Positions 22,931 to 34,000 of a stretch of 64,000 bases of DNA are shown here, in pieces. A program made the translations under genes and the position numbers. Position 1 is the first letter of the stretch, and each line of letters begins with the position of its first letter. The DNA is from Anaeramoeba ignava (lineage: Eukaryota; Metamonada; Anaeramoebidae): NCBI GenBank assembly GCA_028826165.1, contig JAPDFW010000105.1:1-64000 (forward strand). Reading direction: 5' to 3'. The notes beneath the pieces are model-generated. The model saw nothing but the letters and a program-made list of their open reading frames with translations. It was not told the DNA's origin and searched no databases.

Positions 22931-23399
22931 TTTTGAATTTGGATCAATTAAAAAAAAAGAAAGAAAAAAGGAATTTGTTAAAACAAATTTGATTAGAAAA
23001 ATGGAAAATAAGAATAAAATTATTTCTCTTTTCAAATTAAAAAAATTCACTTTTAAAATAAAAAATTAAAAAAAGAAAAAAAATTATTTTTTCCTCTTTT
23101 TTTTTTTCATTTTTTTCAAAACAAAAATAAGTAAGAAATTTTATTTAACTTTTTTAAAAAAAAAAACTTTAATCAATTACACACACAAAAATAATAAATG
23201 AATAAATGAATTATCTAATAATTTTTTTTTCCTTTTTTGATATTTAATTCAAAAATAATTTAATTTAATTTAATTTAATTTAATTTAATTACTGAATTAT
23301 TTCTTTTTTCATTTAACAATTCTTCTTACAAAAAACAATTTTAAATTTATTTTGAATCATTTTTAAACAAAAAAAAAAAGAAGAAATAAATAGGATAAA

Positions 23400-26300
23400 A
23401 TGAAATCAAAAAAAATTCACAGAAATCAAAATCAAAATCAAAATCAAAATCAAAATCAAAATCAAAATCAAAATCAAAATCAAAATAAAAATCAAAATCA
23501 AAATAAAAATCAAAACCAAATTCAAATTCAAAATCTAAACCAAAATCAAAACCAAAACCAAAATCAAAATCAAAACCAAAACCAAAATCAAATTCAAAAT
23601 CAAATTCAAATTCAAAATCAAAATCAAATTCAAATTCAAAATCAAATTCAAATTCAAAATCAAAATCAAATTGAAAAATTTTATCAAATGAAAAACAAAG
23701 ATTTTAATGAATTAATCAAAAAGAATATTTTTTAAACATGAAACAAAATTCATTTTTACAAAGAAAAGAAAATAATTTTTTGATTTATACAGGAAAAGAA
23801 GAAAAAAAAATTCTTTCTAATAATTCAATAATAAATTCTTATTCTCCATTTTTTTCTATCAAAAATCTTGGAAACAAAAACCAACATTCAATTTATCTTA
23901 AAAATTTTGATTCAGATGTTGTTGAAAAAGTTATTCAATTCTTTTCAAATCCAGAAATAAAAATAATTCCAACAAAATTCGATCAATTTTATCAACTTGC
24001 GGATTTATTGAAAATTGATTTATTGAAAATTAAAATTGAAAAAGAAATGGAAAAATATATTAATCAAGAAAATGCAATCAATTATTATTTTATTGGATTA
24101 AAACTTGGTTCAAAATTTATTTGTGATATTTGTTTCAAATTACTTCTTCAAAATATTCATGAAATCATTGAAAATAATATTGAAAAATTAGTTGATCCCA
24201 ATTTTATTCAAAATTTCAAAACATTAAAATCAATTCAAATTTCAAATCCTGAACAAAATGGTTATGATTATTATTATGATTATGATGATTATGATTCTTT
24301 AGAGAATATCAAAAACAAAATTCAAAAAAAATTAAATTCAAAACAAAAACAAAATGAAATTTTAAATTGGAATTTTTTAAATACTTTTGAAACAAATGAA
24401 GATTTTGAAGAATCTTTTATTCAGAATTTTGAAACACCTCAAATATTAAAAGAAACAGAATTCAAAACAATTAGAGAAGCTTTTACAGAAATTAATGGAA
24501 AATTTGAGGAATATCAAAAAAAGAATAAGCAAATTTATGAACTAAAAGCAAAATTGAAAAATGCACAAGAAAATCAAGCAATAACATTACAATATCAAGA
24601 AGATATGGCAGAAAAAAAATTAAATGAATTTTTCAATGAATTTTCAAATGAAAATGAAAATGAAAGTGAAAGTAAATCAAAACAAATTTCAAAAAAAAAA
24701 GAAAAATTTTGATAATTTAATTGATTTTATTCATATTTCTAATAACAAAAAAAAAAGATGAGAATCAAGATCCAAATTTACTTTATGATATTCTTGATTG
24801 GATGAAGAAATTTCCAAATAATAAAATTATTCGAGAAAAAGGATGTTTTGCTTTAGAAAAATTTTCACAAAAAATTGAAAGTAAAATTTTAATCAAAATA
24901 AAATTAAAAAATCAACAAATCATTTTCAAAACAAAATTAAAAAATAAATAAATTAAAAAATATAGATCAAAATCAAATTCAACAAAATGGAACTGAATTA
25001 ATTATTCAATTAATGAAAAAATATCAAAAAAATGAAAATCTTCAACAATATTCAATTTCAATTTTGGATAATATTTCAATGAATTCAAGTAAAAATCAAA
25101 ATCAAAATTAAAATTAAAATCAAAATTAAAATTAAAATTAAAATTAAAATTAAAATTTTGAAAAAAGAAAAACAAAAGGAATTTCAAGAACAAATTTCAA
25201 AATTTGAAGGAATTGAACTAATTATTAAATCAATGATTAATTTTCCTAATAATGAAAAGATAATAGAACACTCAAATCAACTTTTATTGAAGAATTGTAT
25301 TAATAATGAAGGTAAAAAATATTCATTTTTTCAATTCAAAAAAAAAATGAAGAATTTTAAAAAGTTGATCAAAAAAAAAAAAAAAAAAAAAGAAAATAAG
25401 AAGAAAATTGAAGATTTAAAAGGAATTGATTTAATTATTCAATCAATGAATAATTTCCCAAATAATAAAATTATTCAAGAAAAAGGATGGAAATTTTTAT
25501 TGAATTTATCTAATATTAATTTTGGTAAATCAATTTAAAATCAATTTAAAATCAATTTAAAATCAATTTAAAATTCTCATTTCTTTTTGTTTTTCAAAAA
25601 AAATTTAAACAAAAAAAAAAAAGAAAATAAAAAAATCACAAAACAAATTAAAAAACCACAAGGAATACAACCAATAATATTTATAATGTCTAATTTCCCT
25701 AAAAATGAAAAAATTCAAGATTATGGATTTTTCTTTTTAAATCAAATTGCTTTTGATAATGAAGGTAAAATTCCTAAAATTCAAAATTATTTCCTTTTTT
25801 TTTTCCCTTTTAAAAAATGAATTTAATCAAAACAAAATCAATTTTCATTTTGAATTCATTTAATACAAATGAAGAAAATCAAATTAAATTTAGACAATTT
25901 AAAGGAATTCAAACAATTATAAATTCAATGAATAATTTCTTTCAAAGAAAAGATTTTCAAGAAAAAGGATTGAATATTTTAATTAATTTTTCTAATAATC
26001 AATTTGGTAAAATTAAAAGAATTGAAATGAATTTTAAATTTAAATTTAAATTTAATTTTCAACAAAACAAACACAAAAATTAATTTAAAAAAAGAAAATC
26101 AAACTCAATTTAAAGAATCTAAAGTTATTAAAACAATTTTTGAAACATTAAAAAATTTCTTAAAAGACGAGAATTTTCAAGAAAAAGGATTTCAAATTTT
26201 ATTGAATATTTCCAATAATAAAGGTAAAATTCTCAAAAAAAAAAAATTATATATTTATTTAATTCAAATTCAATTTGAAATCAAAAAATAGAAAATCAAA

Positions 26301-29300
26301 AAGAAATTAAACAATTAAATGGAATTGAATTTATTCTTCAATCAATCCAAAAATTTCCTCAAAATCCAAATCTTCAACAAAAATTTTTCATAATTTTATG
26401 GAATGTTTCTTTTAATAATAAAAGTATATAAATCAAAAATAGAGAAAGAAAGAAAGAAATTAATTCTCATTTAAACTTCATTTTATAAATTTTTTTTCTC
26501 TTTCTTGTTAAAATTACAAATTAAAAAACAATCAGATGATAAAGAAAAACAATTAACAAATTGGAAATCTCAAAGAATTGAAATTATTATTCAAATCCTT
26601 AATAAATTTTTAAAAGAAGAAATTATCGAACAAGGATTTATTATTTTAGAAACACTTTCAGGAGGATTTAAAAGTAAATTTATTATTAAATTCTCAAATA
26701 AAAATTTATCCAAAAGAAATTAAATTAAATTCAAAAAAAAAAAGAGAAACAATTTGAAAAAAGAAAGAAAAAAGGAACAAAAATTGCAAATTTAAAAGGA
26801 ATAGAACCAATTATTAAAGCAATGAATAAATTTCCCAAAAATCAATTTATTCAAGAAAAATCATTATTATTATTAATTAATATCAATCTTGATCCAAGTA
26901 TTAAATTTTTAAAGAGAGAAAAAAGAGAAAAAAGAATTATTTTTTCATCTTCTAAAATCAAAATTATTCCTATTAATAATATAATATAGAAAATGGAGAT
27001 GAAATGCATGAATTAAAAGGAAATGAACGAATTTTGAAAGCAATGAACAATTTTCCAAATGAAGAAAGCATACAAGAAAAAGGATGTTGGATATTACAAA
27101 TATTCTTTTATGATCCAAGTATTCAATTATTTTTCTTTAATTTTCATTTTGATTTTAATCTTAATCTTTATCTTTTCTCGATAAACCCAAATAATAAATA
27201 GAAACTAGAAATGAAACAAAAAAAAAGAAAGAAATTGAAACAATTCTCAAAGCAATGAATAATTTTAAAGATAATAGAATTATTCAAAAGAATGGTATTG
27301 GGGCTTTGATGGTTATTGTTCTTGGAAGCAAAGGTAAAATAATTTGATTTAAAAATATTGATTTCAAAAATATTTATTTAAAAATATTCATTCAAAAATA
27401 TTGATTTAAAAATATTGATTTAAAAATATTAATTCAAAAATATTCATTCAAAAATATTAATTCAAAAATATTGATTTCAAAAATATTGATTCAAAAATAT
27501 TGATTCAAAAATATTGATTCAAAAATATTGATTTAAAAATATTAATTTAAAAATATTAATTTAAAAATATTCATTTAAAAATATTCATTTAAAAATATTC
27601 ATTTAAAAATATTCATTCAAAAAATATTGATTTAAAAATATTGATTTAAAAATATTGATTTAAAAATATTGATTTAAAAATATTCATTTAAAAATATTGA
27701 TTTAAAAATATTAATTTAAAAATATTCATTCAAAAATATTGATTTAAAAATATTCATTTAAAAATATTGATTTAAAAATATTCATTTAAAAATATTGATT
27801 TAAAAATATTGATTTAAAAATATTCATTTAAAAATATTCATTTAAAAATATTCATTCAAAAATATTTATTTAAAAATATTCATTTAAAAATATTAATTTA
27901 AAAATATTGATTTCAAAAATATTGATTTAAAAATATTTATTTAAAAATATTCATTTAAAAATATTGATTTCAAAATATTGATTTAAAAATATTCATTTAA
28001 AAATATTGATTTAAAAATATTGATTTAAAAATATTGATTCAAAAATATTCATTTAAAAATATTGATTTCAAAAATATTGATTCAAAAATATTCATTTAAA
28101 AATATTGATTTAAAAATATTCATTTAAAAATATTGATTTAAAAATATTGATTCAAAAATAATTTGATTCAAAAATATTCATTTAAAAATATTGATTCAAA
28201 AATATTGATTTAAAAATATTGATTCAAAAATATTGATTCAAAAATATTGATTTAAAAATATTGATTTAAAAATATTCATTTAAAAATATTAATTCAAAAA
28301 TATTGATTTAAAAATATTGATTTAAAAATATTCATTCAAAAATATTGATTCAAAAATATTCATTTAAAAATATTGATTTAAAAATATTCATTTAAAAATA
28401 TTAATTCAAAAATATTGATTTAAAAATATTTATTTAAAAATATTGATTCAAAAATATTGATTTAAAAATATTTATTTAAAAATATTGATTTAAAAATATT
28501 GATTTAAAAATATTGATTTAAAAATATTGATTTAAAAATATTCATTCAAAAATATTGATTTAAAAATATTGATTTAAAAATATTTATTTAAAAATATTGA
28601 TTTAAATGATTAATTTAATAAAATTATTTTCATTTTTTTGAAAAATCATAATTTAAAAATAGAAAATCAAAATGAAATTAGAAAGTTGAATGGAATTGAA
28701 ACAATTATCAAAGCAATGAATAAGTTCAAAGATAATAAGGATATCCAAAAGAATGGTATTGGGGCTTTGATGCATATTATTCTTGGAAGCAAAGGTAAAA
28801 TAAATTGATTCAAAAATATTGATTTCAAAATATTCATTTAAAAATATTGATTCAAAAATATTCATTTAAAAATATTGATTCAAATGATTAATTTAATAAT
28901 ATTATTTTCATTTTTTTGAAAAATCATAATTTAAAAATAGAAAACCGTAATGAAATTAGAAAGTTGAATGGAATTGAAACAATTATCAAAGCAATGAATA
29001 ATTTCAAAGATAATATAATTATTCAAGATTATGGATGTATATCTTTAGGAAATATTGTTCGAAAAAGCAAAGGTAAAATAAATTGATTTAAAAATATTGA
29101 TTCAAAAATATTGATTTAAAAATATTTATTTAAAAATATTGATTTAAAAATATTGATTTAAAAATATTGATTTAAAAATATTGATTTAAATGATTAATTT
29201 AATAAAATTATTTTCATTTTTTTGAAAAATCATAATTTAAAAATAGAAAATCAAAATGAAATTAGAAAGTTGAATGGAATTGAAACAATTATCAAAGCAA

Positions 29301-29584
29301 TGAATAAGTTCAAAGATAATAAGGATATCCAAAAGGATTGCTGTGCAACTTTTATTAATCTTTGTGATGAGAATAGAGGTAAAACAAACCAAAACCAAAA
29401 AACAAAACAAACAAAACAAACAAAACAAATTTTCCAATAATTTTTAATCATTTTAGATAATCGAACAAAAATCAAAAATCTTGGTGGATTTCAATTAGTT
29501 CAACAAGCATTAAATAAATTCTCACAAGATGGAAATTTTCAAAAAATTGCACAAGAAGCATTAGATGAACTTCAACTTCAATAA
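23400..29584 (+). CDS. BTB / BACK / coiled-coil / armadillo-repeat protein, right copy (16 exons)
   Basis: Exon 1 (23400-24880) encodes a Gln/Asn repeat of ~95 residues, a BTB-like fold (NNSIINSYSPFFSIKNLG), BACK-like helices, a Tyr/Asp-rich patch, a coiled coil and the first ARM repeat. Fifteen further exons each carry about one ARM-like repeat: 24966-25088, 25168-25311, 25393-25524, 25624-25764, 25875-26006, 26095-26223, 26292-26423, 26536-26673, ~26745-26897, 26990-27118, 27202-27333, 28663-28794, 28941-29072, 29247-29378 and 29457-29584 (TAA). Almost all are phase 1 at both ends and many are exactly 132 nt. The repeat consensus is like LNGIETIIKAMNKFKDN, then IQ..G...L. Frame breaks occur at A runs near 23725, 24691 and 24748, one of which is intact in the left copy. 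The role is probably a protein-binding scaffold or ubiquitin-ligase adaptor (inferred). Confidence 0.78.
27334..28662 (+). repeat. 14-15 bp satellite filling one intron of the BTB-ARM gene
   Basis: About 1.3 kb of AAAAATATTNATTT units (N is mostly G, C or T) between two nearly identical ARM exons. Shorter stretches of the same unit occupy the next two introns (28795-28940 and 29073-29246). The Rab11-like gene has the same unit in one intron, in the same orientation relative to transcription. Confidence 0.9.
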
Positions 29585-29654
29585 TTTTTCTAAATTTCAT
29601 CAAAAAATCTTTTTTTTTTCTTTCAAATCTTAATAAAAAAGAAAAAATTCAGAA

Positions 29655-29953
29655 AAGAAAAACAATATAAATTTCCTAAATTAATATTAATAATGAGAAG
29701 TGAATTATATTGAGGAATGTTTTTATCTGTAACTGAAGATACTTCTAATAAAGTTACAGATTATAGTGAATTAAGTAATAAATCATTTCAAATATTTGAA
29801 TATTGGATTTATTCAAATCAAATTAAAGATGGAATTCAAATTACACAACAAATTATTAATGAAATTCAAATAGGAATTGATTATTTTCAATTAAATCAAA
29901 CAAATCCAAATTTATTTGATTTATTAATTAATAAAATTAAAAATCAAAATTAA
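29655..29953 (+). pseudogene. RCC1-BTB C-terminal fragment with internal stop
   Basis: It begins inside the second BTB segment (KFPKLILIMRSELY) and runs to a normal-looking end. A TGA stands where the full copies have the CGA of LYRGMF, and no RCC1 portion lies upstream. It sits 70 bases after the stop of the BTB-ARM gene on the same strand. This is a partial, dead duplicate of the RCC1-BTB genes. Confidence 0.85.
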
Positions 29954-29959
29954 TAAAAA

Positions 29960-30650
29960 AATAAAAATAGATTTAATTTAATATTTAATTTATAAATTAA
30001 TTTGAAAATATAATTTAATATTTAATTTTATGTTTAAAATAATAATTTAATGTTTTAGATTTAAAGATTTTATTATTTAAAAATCAAAATTAATAAAAAT
30101 AAAAACAGATTTAATTTAATATTTAATTTATAAATTAATTTAAAAATATAATTTAATATTTAATTTTATTATTAAAATAATAATTTATTGTTTTAGATTT
30201 AAATATTTTATTATTTAAATATTTAACATATAAATATAAAAATAAAAATAGATTTAATTTAATATTTAATTTATAAATTAATTTAAAAATATAATTTAAT
30301 ATTTAATTTTTATGTTTAAAATAATAATTTAATGTTCTAGATTTAAATATTTTATTATTAAAATATTTAACATAAAAATATAAAAAAATAAGAATAGATT
30401 TAATTTAATATTTAATTTATAAATTAATTTAAAAATATAATTTAATATTTAATTTTATTATTAAAATAATAATTTATTGTTTTAGATTTAAATATTTTAT
30501 TATTTAAATATTTAACATATAAATATAAAAATAAGAATAGATTTAATTTAATATTTAATTTATAAATTAATTTAAAAATATAATTTAATATTTAATTTTA
30601 TGTTTAAAATAATAATTTATTGTTTTAGATTTAAATATTTTATTATTTAA
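29960..30650. repeat. ~145-bp AT satellite, about five copies
   Basis: Units begin around AGATTTAATTTAATATTTAA and recur near 29967, 30107, 30247, 30397 and 30537. The unit resembles the larger array at 35490-37905 downstream of the next gene (shared AAAATATAATTT...TTATTAAAATA core). No gene is visible between 29954 and 31050; the remainder is homopolymer-rich leader. Confidence 0.8.
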
Positions 30651-31050
30651 AAATATTTTGAAAATTGATTTTTGAAATTAAAATTTTATCTTTTTTTTGA
30701 ATTAAATTGAATTAATATTAATTTGGAAATTTGTTTTTAAATTTAAATTTATTAATAATTTTTAAATTCCAAAAAAAAATTAAATTAAAAATTAAAATAA
30801 TTTTCCTTTTTTTTTTAATAAAAAAATTAATAAAAAATAATAATAATTTATTAATAAATTAATTTAAAATAATAAATTAAAAAGAAAATTAAATTAATTA
30901 TTAATTTAAATTTATTCTTATTTTTTATATTTTTATTTATTTTCAAAATCCACTTTTTTTATTTATTTTTTTTTATTTAAATTTTTTTTTTTCATTTTTT
31001 TCCTTTTTTTTCTTTTTCAAAAAACAAAAACAAAAACAACAAAAAACAAA

Positions 31051-34000
31051 ATGGATAATAATAATAATAATAATAACCAAATTGAAAATGAAAATCAAAA
31101 TGAAAATGAAAATGAAATGAAAAATTTAGAAAAAAAAGTAACAAAAAATTTAATTAAAGATTATTCAAACCTTTTAAATGGAAATTCAAATTCATTTAAA
31201 GATTTTTCAATTTTTGTTGAGAATGAACCAAATACTTTTGAAATTAAAGTTCATAAATCAATTTTATTTTCAAGATCTTCTTTTTTTAATAAGTTTTTAA
31301 GAGATAGAGATCAGATTAATAAGATTTTTTTAAGACAATTTAATAAAAGAGAAATGGAATCAATTTTGAGTTATATTTATTATGGAAATATTTCTTTTGA
31401 GAATCAAGAAAATCTTATCCAATTATTGGAAATTTCAATTTATTTTAAATTAAATTTATTGAAAGAAATTATTCAAAAAAAAATTTCAAATTCAATTAAT
31501 TATTCAAATTTTTTCCAATTTTTTTGGTAAAATTTTCGGCACTCCCAATTGGGAGATCATCCCAAAAAGTTTTGATTTGGGGGTTAAGCTTATTGAATTT
31601 TTGAAAAAATAAAAAACCCAAAATAAATCCCAAATTATTTTTCTTTTTGATTTTATTGATTAATTTGTTAGAAAAAATCAAAATTCTTCTCCCAAAAATG
31701 AAAAATTTTTTGGGATCAAAAAATTAAAATTAATCGAAAATGTGGGGAAGAGAAATTTGGATCTTCTCCCAAAAAAAATCAAAATTATGAAAAAAAATTT
31801 TCTGAATTATTGAAATGATTCAAACTCCTTTTTGATAGAATCAAAAGATAGAATTTTAGATAAATTGTAACTTTAAATTATTGATTTAAATAAGTCCTAA
31901 ATTTTTTAATTAATTCATGTTTTTTAGCAAGCGAAATGTTTTTGATTTGTCTTCTTTGCATCTCTTGATAAATCTTCTTCCTACTCAAATCAAAAATTGA
32001 ATCAGTATTCACTATCTTCTCCCAATCTATTTTATCGACTTTCTGGGAATCATTAAAGAATTTTTTCCCCATTTTTTGCGTGCTTTGTAATATAATATCG
32101 AATTTTTCATTTCCACAATCTTTTCTTTTTTTTGTTGAAGGGATATTAATATTTAATTGTTTGCTTGCATCCTTCTGTAGGAAATAACTAGAATAAATGT
32201 AAAAAAAACGATTATTGTCAGGTTTTTTTTTAGTTGAAAAGTTTTTGTTACTTCATTTTCGATTGGAAAGGAAGAGAATTGGATTCAATTTTTGGGCTGA
32301 TTAATTTCTCCTTTAAGCTTGGAATCAGTTTCAAAGATGAATCATTGTGGATATCCAAAATGTTAGGATTAGAATTTGAATTTGATTCTTTCTCAATTTT
32401 GACCTTTTCGGTGTTTGTTGATTCATTTGAATCCTAAAAAAAGATAAAATAATGGATGAGAAAAAAAGAGTAGAAATTAAATTTCGAAGGTTACAATAGA
32501 TTGAGTAAGGACATGCTTTTCTTTTGGACTCATAATCTGTATCGTTTGTTGATTTTTTTGAATTAAATTTAAAATTTGGTTTCCAGTTAATAAATTTTTT
32601 TCTTCTAACATGTACTCAAATTCCAATTTTAGATCCACTTTTTCTAACCATTGATATGTGAGAGAGTTTGGATCTAATGGATAAATATTTAATTGTTTTT
32701 GACTGCGAGAATCCCGATTCTCATCTAATTTTTTTCTCCATTTATTATCTTCCTCTTTGATAACTTGTAGAAATTCCATTAAAAGTGGCTTTTGATGGTT
32801 AACTAAATTATTCAGCGAACGATTATTTCTCTCTATTACATTATTAGTACGCTGTACAATTCCTTTAAAGAAATGAATATTCCATAAATTGGGAGGGAAA
32901 ATGGATAACCAAGTATGTTTAAAATAGTTCCAAAACAAGCTTTGGTTTGGGTATTTGGATTCCAATGTTTTGATTGTTGGTATTATCAGATTCGGTTCAA
33001 TTAGTGTGAGAACCTCAATTTCTAGCAGCAAACTTCCAGTGGAAGATTTCATAGTTTCATTCATTAGCCCTCTTTTTGTACACCATCGTTGAAGCGCTTG
33101 TTTAAAATGGAAGTAACACCCCACTAATTTGGAAGTGGGGAATACTTTACAAATAGCAGTTAACAAGCTTCTCTCGAAATCACAAGTAATGAATTTCGGA
33201 TTCCATTTGTTTTGAAGAAGTGTATTTTTAATGTATTCGAAACATTGAACATATAACTCCATTTGCTTCCCAGTCAAAAGAGCATATATACAAGGATAAT
33301 AAGTTTCAGTTTCTGAATCAAATCCCATTATCACAAGTAATTGTTTGAAGGGTTTGGGAGCAATTAAAAAGGTCCCATCAAAAAAAGATTGGGAATTTTG
33401 TAATAACAAACCTGACAATTTATCAGTTGTCCAAATAATAAATGATTCCTTTTTATTTCCTATCATTATGGAATTGGATCCTCTCCAAAAAATCAAACCA
33501 TCATCTGTTAAGGAAAAAGGGGGTTCTGTTAACATAAAGATTAGATCATAAGGGAAATGTAATTTTCTTTCTTTAGAAATTTGATTAATAATTGAGTTTT
33601 GTGATGGAAAAGATATGGGCAGATTTGTATCTTCTGATTTTTTTATCATTTTTTCTTTTACTTCCAGATATATTTGAGAAGGTGTTTTATAAAAGTTCAG
33701 TGTTTGCTTCAAAATTTCTTCTTGAAATTCATTCAGTAAGTTTTGCTTTTGCTTTTTCATTTTTTCTGCAAGGCATTCTGTAGAATGTTTCCCTCTCTCT
33801 CTATATTGTAAATCTATCGTAACGGTTAGAGTAGCAGGGCATCCTTTTCTGGAGCATGCGTAATAATTGGTACCTTTTTCAGTTTTATTTTTAGACCACC
33901 AAACAAATCCATTATAATTCATTGCAAAAATTAAAGAAAAAAATTTAATTTAATAAAATGGTAAAAAAAAAATGAAAGAGGCATCACTCGAACGTAAGAT

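Larger units (their letters stand above)
16720..29584. repeat. Right arm of large inverted duplication
   Basis: Inverted counterpart of the left arm. The inner boundary lies just upstream of the RCC1-BTB start codons, where both arms share the T-rich leader (about 16730-16753 and 13406-13430 reversed). The outer boundary cannot be fixed because the left arm is cut by the window edge; the match can be followed to about 29050. Genes in both arms point away from the centre. Confidence 0.88.

Noticed and set aside
18000-24760. Programmed ribosomal frameshifting at A runs
   Set aside because: The same runs are in frame in the other arm and the shift sizes vary (+1, -1, -2), which points to indels or miscalls.
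27334-28662. Regular short repeats resembling a CRISPR array
   Set aside because: Units are contiguous 14-15 bp satellites with no unique spacers, inside a eukaryotic intron.
1-29584. Inverted repeat as a plain fold-back sequencing artefact
   Set aside because: The arms differ in gene number, module number, exon 1 of the small gene and many substitutions, which a fold-back read would not create. A haplotype misjoin is still possible.
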